Below, piece after piece: positions 33,101-41,276 of a stretch of 64,000 nt of DNA. The notes beneath the pieces are model-generated. The model was not told the origin of the DNA. It made no database searches and saw only the letters and a list, made by a program, of their open reading frames with translations. The stretch spans positions 2,767,001 through 2,831,000 of the forward strand of contig NZ_CP120737.1 in the NCBI RefSeq assembly GCF_029581195.1. The letters are read 5' to 3'. The position numbers and the translations under genes are program-made. Every line of letters begins with the position of its first letter. Position 1 is the first letter of the stretch. The stretch comes from Solwaraspora sp. WMMD791 (GTDB taxonomy: Bacteria > Actinomycetota > Actinomycetes > Mycobacteriales > Micromonosporaceae).

Positions 33101-35884
33101 CAGCTCGCCGACGCCCTCGACCAGCTCAGCGCGACGGCGACCGACGGCGACGCGCACGCGCCGACCGTGGTCGACGGTGCCGCACCCTGGTCGAGGGCCT
33201 TCCGGATCGACCTCGACCCGGCCGGTCCGCCGGCACCGGTGGTCGCCGCCCCCGGCGCGCCGGCCGGCGGGGGCTGGCAGGTGTACGCCCGCGACGACCA
33301 TCCGCTCGCCGAACCGTTGCGGCTGGCCCTGGACCGGGCCGGGCTCGGCGGCGGAGTACTGGTCTGCCTCTCCCCGCAGTGCCCCGCGGACGAGGTGGAG
33401 CTCGCGCTGCGGGCCGCCCGGGCGGTGCTCGCCGGCGGCGGCGACCGCTTCGTCCTGGTCCAGTCCGACCGGGGCGCGGCCGGGCTGGCGAAGACGCTCC
33501 GGCTGGAGGCACCGCAGCTGAAGGTGACCGTGGTGCACGTGCCGCTGATCCGCGAGGCGCTGCCGTGGGTGTGCGCCGAGGTCGCCGCGACCGACGGGTT
33601 CCTCGAGTCCTACTACGAACCTGACGGCAGCCGGCGGGTGCCGGTGCTGCGGGCACTGCCGGTACGGGCCGAACGCACCGCGCAGGTTCTCGGCGGTGAC
33701 GACGTCCTGCTGGTCACCGGCGGCGGCAAGGGCATCACCGCCGAGTGCGCCCTGGCGCTGGCCGCCGACAGCGGTGCCCGGCTCGCCGTACTGGGTCGCT
33801 CCGACCCGGCCGACGACCCGGACCTGGCCGCGAACCTGCGGCGGATGACCGACGCCGGGATCACCGTCCACTACGGCCGCGCCGACGTCACCGACGCCGA
33901 CCAGGTCCAGCGGGCGGTGGCGCAGGTCACCGCCGCGCTCGGCCCGGTCACCGCGGTCCTGCACGGCGCCGGACGCAACGAGCCGACGGCGTTGACCAAC
34001 CTCGACATGGCGCAGGTCCGGCAGACGTTCGCCCCGAAGGTCGACGGACTGGACGCGGTGCTGGCCGCGGTCGACCCCGACCGGCTGCGGCTGCTGGTCA
34101 CCTTCGGCAGCATCATCGGCCGGGCCGGTCTGCGCGGCGAGGCGCACTACGCGACCGCCAACGAATGGCTCGCCGAGCGGACCGTCCGGTTCCAGCGGGA
34201 GCATCCGCAGTGCCGGGCCGTCTGCATGGAGTGGTCGGTCTGGTCCGGGGTGGGCATGGGCGAGCGGTTGTCTGTCGTCGAGTCGCTGCAGCGTGAAGGA
34301 GTGATCCCGATCTCCCTCGACGACGGGGTGACGCTGATGCGTCGGCTCGTCGGCGATCCCGACGTCCCACCGGTGGTGGTGGTCAGCGGACGGACCACGG
34401 GCATCGACACGGTCGCGCACGACCTGCCTGACCTGCCGCTGTTGCGCTTCGTCGACAAGCCGCTGGTGCGGTACCACGGCGTGGAACTCGTCTGCGAGAC
34501 CGTCCTGCACCCGGGCAGCGACCTCTATCTCGACGATCACCGGTTGGACGGCAACCTGCTCTTCCCGGCGGTGTTCGGCATGGAGGCGATGGCCCAGGTG
34601 GCGACCGCGGTGACCGGGGCGTCGACGGTGCCCCGCATCGAGCAGGCCGAGTTCCTACGGCCGATCGTGGTGCCACCGGACGGCAGCACCACGATCCGGA
34701 TCGCCGCGACCGTCGTCGACGACGCGGCGGTGGACGTGACCATCCGCAGTGCGGAGACCGCCTTCGCCGCCGAGCATTTCCGGGCCAGGCTGCGCTTCGA
34801 CACCGACCCGGCCCCGGACGGGCCGCCGGACCAGGTCGACGACGGGCTGCCGCCGGTGGCCCTCGACCCGGCCCGGGACCTGTACGTGGACACCATGTTC
34901 CAGGGGGCCCGGTTCCAGCGGGTACGCCGCTACCACCGGGCCGCCGCGCGGCACATCGACACCGATGTCGCGGCCGACCCGCAGACCGCGTGGTTCGCCC
35001 CGTACCTGCCGGGCGACCTGCTGCTCGGCGACCCGGGGCTACGGGACGCGCTGATGCACGCCAACCAGGTGTGCGTACCGGACGCGACGTTGCTGCCGCA
35101 GGGCATCGACCGGGTCCACCCCGGCGGGGCCGACCTGGTCGGTCCGGGCGACTTCCGGTTCTGCGCCGTCGAACGCAGCCGCGACGGCGACACCTACCGC
35201 TACGACATCGCGGTACGCGACCGCGACGGCAGAGTCGTCGAACGGTGGGAAGGGCTGCGGCTGCGTGCGGTCCGCAAGAAGGGCGGTGCCGGCCCGTGGG
35301 TCGCCCCACTGCTCGGGCCGTACCTGGAGCGCACCGTGCAGGACCTGCTGGGCAGCGACACGGCGGTGGTCGTCGAGCCGGTGCTGCCGGACGAGGACGA
35401 GGCCACGACCCGGCGCGAGCGCACCGGGCGGGCCGCCGGTCGGGCACTCGGCCGGCCGGTGTCGGTCACCCACCGCCCGGACGGTCGGCCAGAACTGCCC
35501 GGTACGGCGGTCTCGGCCGCGCACGGCGCCGGGGTGACCCTCTGCGTCACCGGCACCGGCGACCTCGGCTGCGACGTCGAACCGGTGGCCAGCCGCTCCG
35601 TCGACGAGTGGCGTGACCTGCTCGGCAACCACCTGCCGCTGGCGCAACTACTGGCCCGCGACCTCGCCGAGCCGCTCGACGTCGCCGCGACCCGGGTGTG
35701 GAGCGCGGTGGAGTGTCTGCAGAAGGTCGGCCGTCCGCAGCCGACGCCACTGTCCCAGCTCACCGGCGGGCCGGCGGGCTGGGTGGTGCTGGCCAGCGGG
35801 AGCCAGCGGATCGCCACGATGGCAACCACGCTGCGCGACCACCCGGGCCCGGTCGTCGTCGCCGTCCTGGCGCAGGGGCGGTGA
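30101..35884 (+). CDS. pksE: iterative enediyne polyketide synthase PksE
   Basis: This 1927-residue enzyme makes the linear polyene from which enediyne warheads are formed. Domains by residue: KS about 1-460 (C211 in DGACSSSLLS, H344, H384); AT about 575-880 (YLFPGQGSG, S655 in GHSLGE); ACP about 930-1010 (LHLSSI, S969); KR about 1200-1430 (VTGGGKGIT, HYATANEW); DH about 1447-1724 (DDHRLDGNLLFPAV); C-terminal integrated phosphopantetheinyl transferase about 1757-1927 (GDLGCDVEPV, WSAVECLQKVG). This KS-AT-ACP-KR-DH-PPTase order and length are those of CalE8 and SgcE. The gene follows UnbU with a 4-base overlap and precedes its thioesterase. I cannot tell a nine- from a ten-membered system by eye. 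Confidence 0.96.
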   Translation: MTRISIVGMACRYPDATSPRELWDNALAGRRAFRRLPDVRMRLADYWDADPAAPDRFYARNAAVIEGYEFDRIAYKIAGSTYRSTDLTHWLALDVAATALADAGFPMAEGLPRERTSVVVGNSLTGEFSRANLMRLRWPYVRRMVAAALKEQDWDDEQLATFLADLETSYKAPFPAIDEDTLAGGLSNTIAGRICNHFDLKGGGYTVDGACSSSLLSVATACKSLLDGEVDVAIAGGVDLSIDPFEIIGFAKTGALARGEMRVYDKGSNGFWPGEGCGMIVLMREPDATAAGHRSYATIAGWGISSDGKGGITRPEVSGYQLALHRAYERAGFGIDTVGLFEGHGTGTAVGDSTELKALTLARQAADPDGRPAVIGSIKGMIGHTKAAAGVAGLIKAAMAVHHEVLPPAIGCVDPHDELTRPDAALRVLRQAEPWSADVPVRASVTAMGFGGINTHVVLEKRDARRRSRLDSRTFSLATSVQDAELLAVDALSRDELRERLHKLVEFVPTVAYAQLADLAATLHRELRDLPYRAAVVVTSPEDAVRQLQRVLDVLDTDQTRLVTEDGRAFLGYASGPGRIGYLFPGQGSGRGTSGGALRRRFAEADQVYRRSALPESADGVATSVAQPRIVTGSLAGLTVLANLGLEATVAVGHSLGEISALHWAGAIDEETLLRVARVRGQTMAAHSASGTMAGVGADPDTVQELLTGTDVVIAGYNGPQQTVVAGPVDQVERVCHAAREVALAATPLAVSHAFHSPLVAPAAGAFADQLTGERFQRLHRTVVSTVTGEVLPAETDVPALLHRQIVDPVLFAPAAAAAAKDVDLLVEVGPGRVLSGLAAAITDVPALALDTDSQSLVGLLRVVAGAFVVGAAGIHSGLFHGRLTRSLAVGAEFTFFASPCETAPTVTIATTATVAPATPATPAAEATPVDDAESTVDLLRRMAAERAELPMEMVRDDSRLLDDLHLSSITVGQLVNQAAARRGIAASATPTNFATATVGQLADALDQLSATATDGDAHAPTVVDGAAPWSRAFRIDLDPAGPPAPVVAAPGAPAGGGWQVYARDDHPLAEPLRLALDRAGLGGGVLVCLSPQCPADEVELALRAARAVLAGGGDRFVLVQSDRGAAGLAKTLRLEAPQLKVTVVHVPLIREALPWVCAEVAATDGFLESYYEPDGSRRVPVLRALPVRAERTAQVLGGDDVLLVTGGGKGITAECALALAADSGARLAVLGRSDPADDPDLAANLRRMTDAGITVHYGRADVTDADQVQRAVAQVTAALGPVTAVLHGAGRNEPTALTNLDMAQVRQTFAPKVDGLDAVLAAVDPDRLRLLVTFGSIIGRAGLRGEAHYATANEWLAERTVRFQREHPQCRAVCMEWSVWSGVGMGERLSVVESLQREGVIPISLDDGVTLMRRLVGDPDVPPVVVVSGRTTGIDTVAHDLPDLPLLRFVDKPLVRYHGVELVCETVLHPGSDLYLDDHRLDGNLLFPAVFGMEAMAQVATAVTGASTVPRIEQAEFLRPIVVPPDGSTTIRIAATVVDDAAVDVTIRSAETAFAAEHFRARLRFDTDPAPDGPPDQVDDGLPPVALDPARDLYVDTMFQGARFQRVRRYHRAAARHIDTDVAADPQTAWFAPYLPGDLLLGDPGLRDALMHANQVCVPDATLLPQGIDRVHPGGADLVGPGDFRFCAVERSRDGDTYRYDIAVRDRDGRVVERWEGLRLRAVRKKGGAGPWVAPLLGPYLERTVQDLLGSDTAVVVEPVLPDEDEATTRRERTGRAAGRALGRPVSVTHRPDGRPELPGTAVSAAHGAGVTLCVTGTGDLGCDVEPVASRSVDEWRDLLGNHLPLAQLLARDLAEPLDVAATRVWSAVECLQKVGRPQPTPLSQLTGGPAGWVVLASGSQRIATMATTLRDHPGPVVVAVLAQGR

Positions 35885-35889
35885 GCCGG

Positions 35890-36327
35890 ATGTCGGACTA
35901 CTACGAGTACCGCCACACCGTGGGCTTCGAGGAGACCAACGTGGTGGGCAACGTCTACTACGTCAACTACCTGCGCTGGCAGGGGCGGTGCCGGGAGATG
36001 TTCCTCAAGGAACGGGCGCCGAGCGTACTCGCCGAGGTGCAGGCCGACCTCAAGTTGTTCACCCTCCGGGTGGACTGCGAGTTCTTCGCCGAGATCACCG
36101 CCTTCGACGACCTCGCCATCCGGATGCGGCTGGTGGACCTGGCGCAGACCCAGTTGGAGTTCAGTTTCGACTACATCCGGCTGGGTGCCGACGGCGAGTT
36201 GCCGGTGGCCCGGGGCCGGCAACGGGTGGCCTGCATGCGCGGACCGAACACCCGGACCGTTCCGACCCGGGTTCCCGAGGCGCTGGTACGGGCGTTGGCG
36301 CCGTACTCCGCGCTGGCGCGCGCCTGA
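35890..36327 (+). CDS. enediyne hotdog-fold thioesterase (TEBC / E10 type)
   Basis: This 145-residue acyl-ACP thioesterase releases the polyene from PksE. It has the family N-terminus YYEYRHTVGFEETNVVGNVY and NYLRWQGRCREMFL, in which the glutamate and asparagine of the 4-HBT-like active site lie, and LKLFTLRVDCEFFAEI. The ATG at 35890 gives the usual start; an upstream GTG at 35881 overlaps the PKS stop and is possible. The gene is at its usual place right after the PKS. Confidence 0.95.
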   Translation: MSDYYEYRHTVGFEETNVVGNVYYVNYLRWQGRCREMFLKERAPSVLAEVQADLKLFTLRVDCEFFAEITAFDDLAIRMRLVDLAQTQLEFSFDYIRLGADGELPVARGRQRVACMRGPNTRTVPTRVPEALVRALAPYSALARA

Positions 36328-36348
36328 GCACGGAAGGAGGAGGACGAG

Positions 36349-36885
36349 ATGAACGTCGACCATCCACCGCCCGGGGAGGTACTCGACCCGGGCGCCCTAC
36401 GCCAGGTATTCGGGACCTTCGCCACCGGCGTCACCGTGGTGACCGTCGGCGGCGGCCAACCGCACGGGATGACCGCCAACTCCTTCGCCTCGGTGTCCCT
36501 GGATCCACCGCTGGTGCTGGTCTGCGTGGACCGGCAGGCGGTCATGCACGACTGTCTGGTGACCGCCGGCGCGTTCGCGGTGTCGGTGCTCGCCGCCGAC
36601 CAGGAGGCGGTGGCCCGCCACTTCGCCGACCGGTGGCGGCCACTGGGCCAGGCCCAGTTCGACGCGGTCGCCTGGCTGCCAGGGCCGGCCAGCGGGGCGC
36701 CGCTGATCGACGGGGCGCTGGCCCATCTGGAATGCGGGCTGTGGCGCGCCTACGACGGCGGTGACCACACCATCTTCACGGGTCGGCTGCTGTCGGCGAG
36801 GCGCCACGGCGACGACGAGCCGGTGCTGTTCCTGCGGGGACGGTTCCGCCAGCTCGACCCGCGACGCGACGAGGTGCCGACGTGA
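36349..36885 (+). CDS. flavin reductase-like protein
   Basis: This 178-residue protein belongs to the flavin reductase domain family (FMN-binding split barrel), supplying reduced flavin to a monooxygenase or oxidising on its own. It shows VFGTFATGVTVVTVGGG, GMTANSFASVSLDPPLVLVC, FAVSVLAADQEAVARHFA and the GDHTIFTGRLL histidine. It resembles the E6-type reductases of enediyne clusters. A strong AAGGAGGAGG site precedes the ATG, and its end overlaps the P450 start by four bases. Confidence 0.9.
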   Translation: MNVDHPPPGEVLDPGALRQVFGTFATGVTVVTVGGGQPHGMTANSFASVSLDPPLVLVCVDRQAVMHDCLVTAGAFAVSVLAADQEAVARHFADRWRPLGQAQFDAVAWLPGPASGAPLIDGALAHLECGLWRAYDGGDHTIFTGRLLSARRHGDDEPVLFLRGRFRQLDPRRDEVPT

Positions 36886-38246
36886 CGCCGGCCCGGACCG
36901 GCCAGGCCCCACCGGGTCCGACCGGACCGGCGTCGCTGGGTACGTTGTGGAAGTTCGGCCGGGACCGGTTGGGCGTGATGAGCGCTGCGGCACGCCGCCA
37001 TGGCGACGCCGTCCGGTTGGCCACCTGGCCGTGGCCGTTCTATTTCTTCAACCATCCGGACCATGCCAAGTACGTGCTCGCGGAGAACAGCCGCAACTAC
37101 CACAAGGGCATCGGACTGGTGCATGCCCGCCGGGCGCTCGGCGACGGGCTGCTCACCAGCGAGGGTGAGCTGTGGCGGGAGCAGCGCCGGGCGATGCAGC
37201 CGGTGTTCCAGGCCAAGCGGATCGCCGGGCAGGCCGCCGCGGTGGCGCAGGAGGCGGCCGGCCTGGTCGAGCGGCTGCGCGGCCACAGCGGCGGGGCTCC
37301 GGTGGACGTGCTGCACGAGGCGACCGAGCTGACCCTCGGAGTGCTCGGTCGGACCCTGCTGGACACCGATCTGAGCCGGTACCAGTCGATCGGGCACTCG
37401 TTCGAGGTCATGCAGGACCAGGCGATGTTCGAGCTGGCGTCGATGAGCATGGTGCCGATGTGGGTGCCGCTACCGCAGCAGCTGCGGTTCCGGCGGGCCC
37501 GTCGGGACCTTCAGGTCATCGTCGACCGGATGGTGGCCGAACGGATCGCCCGCGACGGCGACGACGCGACCGGCGACGACGCGTTGTCCCGGCTGATCGT
37601 CTCGACCCGGCGTGAGCCGGACCCCCGGCGCGGTCAGCAGCGGATGCGCGACGAGCTGGTCACCCTGCTGCTGGCCGGTCACGAGACCACCGCGAGCACG
37701 TTGGGGTGGAGCTTCTACCTGATCGACCAGCATCCACAGGTCCGCGAGCGGCTCCGGGACGAGGCCGTGGCGGTGCTCGGTGACCGGCTGCCGACCTATG
37801 AGGACCTGCGCAGGCTGACCTACACCTCGATGGTGGTCGAGGAGGTCATGCGGCTGTATCCACCGGTCTGGATGCTCTCGCGGATAGCGCAGGGGCCGGA
37901 CGAGATCGGTGGGTTTCCGGTACCCGCCGGGGCCCATGTGCTGATCTGCCCGTACACCCTGCACCGGCACCCGGGATTCTGGCCCGAACCGGACCGCTTC
38001 GACCCGGAGCGGTTCGACCCGACCCGGCCGGTGAGTCGACCCCGGTACGCGTACGTGCCGTTCGGGGCCGGGCCACGCTTCTGTGTGGGCAACCATCTCG
38101 GGATGATGGAGGCGGTGTTCGTGATCGCCATGGTCAGCCGGGAGCTGCGGCTGGTGAAGCCGGAGTCGTACCGGGTGGTCCCCGAACCGATGCTGTCGCT
38201 GCGGATCCGGGGCGGGCTGCCGATGTCCGTCGAGTCCGCCGCCTGA
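36882..38246 (+). CDS. cytochrome P450
   Basis: This 454-residue haem monooxygenase most likely tailors the enediyne product. The I-helix reads LLLAGHETTASTLGW, the ExxR motif is VVEEVMRLYPP, and the haem loop is FGAGPRFCVGNHLG with the cysteine ligand. KYVLAENSRNYHKG and the general layout match CYP102/CYP4-like bacterial P450s. It may correspond to the P450 found in other enediyne cores. It is the last gene of the plus-strand operon; the following 480 bases hold only a remnant on the other strand. Confidence 0.92.
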   Translation: MTPARTGQAPPGPTGPASLGTLWKFGRDRLGVMSAAARRHGDAVRLATWPWPFYFFNHPDHAKYVLAENSRNYHKGIGLVHARRALGDGLLTSEGELWREQRRAMQPVFQAKRIAGQAAAVAQEAAGLVERLRGHSGGAPVDVLHEATELTLGVLGRTLLDTDLSRYQSIGHSFEVMQDQAMFELASMSMVPMWVPLPQQLRFRRARRDLQVIVDRMVAERIARDGDDATGDDALSRLIVSTRREPDPRRGQQRMRDELVTLLLAGHETTASTLGWSFYLIDQHPQVRERLRDEAVAVLGDRLPTYEDLRRLTYTSMVVEEVMRLYPPVWMLSRIAQGPDEIGGFPVPAGAHVLICPYTLHRHPGFWPEPDRFDPERFDPTRPVSRPRYAYVPFGAGPRFCVGNHLGMMEAVFVIAMVSRELRLVKPESYRVVPEPMLSLRIRGGLPMSVESAA

Positions 38247-38249
38247 CCC

Positions 38250-38686
38250 GCACGGCTCTGGCCGTTGGTCGACCAGCCGGTCGGCCAGCGGCCGGCGTCG
38301 GCTCGGGGACCAGTCCGGCCACCCGGAACCTCCACGGTGTCCCGATCTCGGCGGCGACGTCGCGAAAGAGGGACCGCGGGTCCGGCACCGTGCCATCGTC
38401 GAGATGTCCGGCACCGGAATGGGCCGGGACGTACCGGGGTACGGGAACCACGACCGGTGGTGTCCACGACCGGGTCGCCGTGCACCGTCCTCCGGCTCGC
38501 CGTCGGCGCCCGCTGTACCCCGTACCCCGGTGACCCGCTGCCGGTCGTCCGCGCGGCATGCGCTGACGATGTCCGGACCCGCAGCTCGTCACGTTCGACG
38601 ACGACGACCGTGTCGAATCGCGGCGAGAGAATTCTCGTTGCCAGCAGTCCGGCCACACCTCAGCCCAGTACGACTGCACGATTCAT
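38250..38686 (-). pseudogene. remnant of an FAD-dependent monooxygenase
   Basis: Starting from an ATG at 38686 the minus strand reads MNRAVVLG, then a TGA stop where a glycine-rich loop should continue, then GVAGLLATRILSPRF and DTVVVVERDELRV. That is the N-terminal FAD-binding fold of a PheA/UbiH-type hydroxylase with an in-frame nonsense codon. Further on, VVDTTGRGSRTPV appears in the same frame, and FRDVAAEIGTPWRF appears in another frame, both recalling conserved segments of such enzymes. Large parts are missing. The 38247-38729 gap holds nothing else. Confidence 0.65.
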
Positions 38687-38729
38687 AGGTCTTTTCCGCG
38701 TCCGGCCGACGTCGTCGACGTACGAATGA

Positions 38730-39149
38730 TCAGGCCAGGTTGGCCGGACTGTTCTGGTACGCGGCCACCAACCATTCGCCGTTGCGCTTGACCAGCAGCC
38801 AACTGGCTCGGATCTCCCGTTCCGGGGCGAGCTCGGACTCCCCCGGCGCCAGTACACCGCCCTTGGTCAGCAACAGTACGACGCCGTCGGCGAGCCCGGT
38901 GATCCGGAACGGGGTGCCGATGACCCGGGTGCCCTTGTAGGGCCCGGCGAAGCCGCGCGCTAGGAAGGACTCCACCTCGGCCCGGCCGGCCAGCGAGACA
39001 CCCGGCAGGATCATGGTGCCGTCCTCGACGAACGCCGCCGCGAACGCTGCGGCGTCGTGCTCGGCCCAGGCCGCGGTGATGCGCTGCGGGACAGCCGCAA
39101 CCGCCGCCTGGTCTTCGGCGGTAATGGTGACAGTCGCCTCACTGGTCAT
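38730..39149 (-). CDS. SgcJ/EcaC-like SnoaL-fold protein
   Basis: This 139-residue protein resembles the SgcJ/EcaC group of NTF2/SnoaL-fold proteins, annotated as oxidoreductases without proven chemistry and found in and outside enediyne clusters. It shows AVPQRITAAWAEHDAAAFAA, FVEDGTMILPG, EVESFLARGFAGPYKGTRV and SWLLVKRNGEWLVAAYQNSP. The ATG at 39149 with GAGAGGGA upstream gives the family length. It is transcribed against the core operon and flanked on both sides by enzyme remnants. Confidence 0.85.
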   Translation of the reverse strand: MTSEATVTITAEDQAAVAAVPQRITAAWAEHDAAAFAAAFVEDGTMILPGVSLAGRAEVESFLARGFAGPYKGTRVIGTPFRITGLADGVVLLLTKGGVLAPGESELAPEREIRASWLLVKRNGEWLVAAYQNSPANLA

Positions 39150-39249
39150 GATGTTCCCTCTCGGTACGAATCGATTCTCTCGACGATGTGATCCGCCTGC
39201 AAGAACACGCAGAAAGCGGAGGTCACGCATCTCTGATTCTGCCTCTCGC

Positions 39250-39580
39250 CACGCACGGTAGGCATCTCTGATCGTGCGAGAAAGATGCGAGGCGTGTGCG
39301 GCTCCAGCCCACAGGGAATCCGGCCGTACAGCTCGAGGCTGGTGAAGGGTTCGTGATCGCGTGCAGGTTCAGTATCTGCACATCGCGGAAGATTCGCTGG
39401 ATGGGCAGGTCGTGGTATTGGGAAGATCCGCCGCTGCGGTGTTGCGGATGTCCTCCGCCTCCTTGGCCCGGGCGAGCATCACGCACGTCACCGCCCTCGC
39501 CGACCCACCGATGGTCGCCGCGTTCACCTGCTTCAACGGCTACCTGCCCGAGGTCGCCCACCTCGACGACGGACGAGGTG
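39250..39580 (-). pseudogene. remnant of an acyl-CoA dehydrogenase-type flavin monooxygenase
   Basis: On the minus strand LPIQRIFRDVQILNLHAIT is followed, after a one-base frameshift, by TSLELYGRIPCGLEP. Together these are the C-terminal signature of the acyl-CoA-dehydrogenase-like flavin enzymes. Upstream, NAATIGGSARAVTCVMLARA may be an earlier helix in a third frame. No start or continuous frame remains. It sits just upstream of the SgcJ-like gene. Confidence 0.55.
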
Positions 39581-39652
39581 GGCGGCTCGTCCCGGCTCCG
39601 ACCGCGCAGATGGAGGCGGCTCCGACCGGGCGGCTCGTCCCGGCTCCGACCG
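39580..39652. repeat. 25-base direct repeat
   Basis: The sequence GGGCGGCTCGTCCCGGCTCC plus GACCG occurs at 39580-39604 and again at 39628-39652, separated by 23 bases. The second copy supplies the left arm of the hairpin at 39631-39662. A local duplication is the simplest reading. Confidence 0.7.
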
Positions 39653-39662
39653 GGACGAGCCG
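39631..39662 (-). terminator. 13-base perfect hairpin downstream of the araC-type gene
   Basis: Arms 39631-39643 and 39650-39662 (CGGCTCGTCCCGG and its complement) enclose a 6-base loop. The hairpin begins 30 bases after the stop of the minus-strand AraC-family gene, so it is a likely terminator, though it has no T-tract. Confidence 0.55.
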
Positions 39663-39691
39663 GCCGAGCGCGCGGGCACCTGGCGGGATGG

Positions 39692-40474
39692 TCAGTTCGA
39701 CTGGCCGGCACCGGCCGGAATCCGTCGAAGACCCACAGCGGTCAGCGCGGCCTGCCTGACGTCGAGCAGAGCGAGCAGGACCGGTGGGTCGAGGCTGGTC
39801 ATCGGGGCGAGCGTCACGTCGACGGGAACCGGCGCGTCCGGGTGCACCACGACCGGCCCGCCACTGCCGACCCAGGTGGGGCCCTTGGCACCGGTCTCGT
39901 CGTCGGCCACCCAGTACGCGAGGAGGTACCAGACCCCGGTGGGCACCGGCTCGAGCCGGTAGGGGCCGGGCCGGTCGAGCACAGCGCACTGCGCCGGCCG
40001 CCCCTGTGGGATCCGACCCGGAAACAGTCCGACGAAGACCTTGCCCTGCCGTCCGTGGTCCTCGGTACGAATCTCGCCGAACACCGCACCGGTCGAGCGG
40101 CGGGCCATGATGTACCGATCAGCGGTGGGCACATCGGTGGTGAAGCCACCGAGACGGCGGTAGGCAGTCGGGGACAGCCCGACGCTGCGCGAGAACCTGG
40201 AGCTGAATGTCCCGACGCTGGCATAGCCGACCTGAATGCTGATGTCGGCGACCTTGAGGGAGGTCGACAGGAGTAGATGCTTGGCGCGTTGCAGGCGAAG
40301 CGCGGACAGAAATCTCCCCGGCGAGACACCCGTCACTCGCTGAAACGCCCTCGAGAAGTGGAATTTGCTGAACAGCGCAGCCCGCGCCATGTCATCGACC
40401 GTCAGTTGCTCACCAAGATTCTCCTGCATGTACTCAATTACCCGTTCTGCCGCCTTCTCGATTGCTTCTCCCAC
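39692..40474 (-). CDS. AraC-family transcriptional regulator
   Basis: This 260-residue regulator has its DNA-binding domain at the N-terminus: two helix-turn-helix units, LTVDDMARAALFSKFHFSRA (residues about 25-45) and VADISIQVGYASVGTFSSRF, then the SVGLSPTAYRR signature. The C-terminal half (about residues 120-245, with AQCAVLDRPGPYRLEPVPTG) may be a small-ligand sensing module. The GTG at 40474 has GGGGAG six bases upstream; the longer frame to 40564 lacks such support. Position beside the enediyne genes suggests pathway control. Confidence 0.87.
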   Translation of the reverse strand: MGEAIEKAAERVIEYMQENLGEQLTVDDMARAALFSKFHFSRAFQRVTGVSPGRFLSALRLQRAKHLLLSTSLKVADISIQVGYASVGTFSSRFSRSVGLSPTAYRRLGGFTTDVPTADRYIMARRSTGAVFGEIRTEDHGRQGKVFVGLFPGRIPQGRPAQCAVLDRPGPYRLEPVPTGVWYLLAYWVADDETGAKGPTWVGSGGPVVVHPDAPVPVDVTLAPMTSLDPPVLLALLDVRQAALTAVGLRRIPAGAGQSN

Positions 40475-41276
40475 CGCGACTCCCCATCTGTCCGCGACGA
40501 CAAAATATCCTGAATGACGACCAAGAAGGACGCAGGAAAGATGACCCCAGGCTCGCCCTTCCACGAGAACTTCGGAAACCTGACTGAAGAAACGGGGCTA
40601 ACTGGCGTAATTTCGGCCGCCGGTCATCGCAGCCGAGATTGATGCTAGCCCATCAGCTGCAACGGAGCAACGATTACCCGATCGACCGATCACAACGAGT
40701 AACCATGGAACTAAAGGTCGGCGTCACCAGACGCATTCGCACCCGGGCGCATCTAGCTGGTGGAAATCCCCACTATCCACCGAATGATTGACGGAGCAAA
40801 CAATCGTAATGCACGGTATCGAACCAGTGTTTCATACCGGACCGATCGGACAAAGCGCCTTCTTGTTTGCGCAATGATCGGCGTCGGTCGCCGCCAAAAG
40901 AGCGTGACGGGCACCGATATTTCAAAACGAGGGCCAACGAGCGGAAGGGGTGAGCGGAAGCGGACGGGGTCAGCCACAGCCCGGAAGCGGCCTCGACCAC
41001 TCCCCCGTCTTCACACTCCGCATCGACCTTGAAATCGAGCTTAGATCACCTTTAGTAACCCTAAGTTACACCTAAGGCAATCCTGAAGAAGCTCTTCTCC
41101 TTCCATAGCCGCCATAGCCGACAAAAGCCATTAGAAGCTCGAAAACGCATATAGATATTAAGTCGGATTGGCGCAGTACCTTTCCGGACCCGATCAAGGC
41201 ATGCAACAAGTAGGCCCTTGGTCCGGGCGTATGGGAGACTGACCAATATCACTGCCCCTCTACGCCACGGAGCTCG
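40475..41276. other. 802-base intergenic region, AT-richer, no gene seen
   Basis: This divergent gap between the AraC- and MerR-type regulator genes is noticeably richer in A and T than the rest of the window. I find no convincing coding sequence on either strand; the short frames lack codon bias and ribosome sites. It probably holds the promoters of both regulators and their operators, including the repeat cluster at 41049-41076. A small RNA cannot be excluded. Confidence 0.6.
41049..41076. promoter_or_regulatory. CCTTTAG / CCTAAG / CCTAAG repeats at 10-11 base spacing
   Basis: Three related blocks occur at 41049-41055 (CCTTTAG), 41060-41065 (CCTAAG) and 41071-41076 (CCTAAG). The last two are 11 bases apart, a helical-turn spacing like that of direct-repeat operators. 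They lie 200 bases before the MerR-type gene. Confidence 0.35.

Noticed and set aside
29885-34540. 1551-codon minus-strand open frame
   Set aside because: It lies opposite the enediyne PKS and shows no recognisable motif; a GC-driven shadow.
40753-41252. Short minus-strand frames in the 802-base gap
   Set aside because: They lack ribosome sites and the codon bias of the window; no family resemblance.
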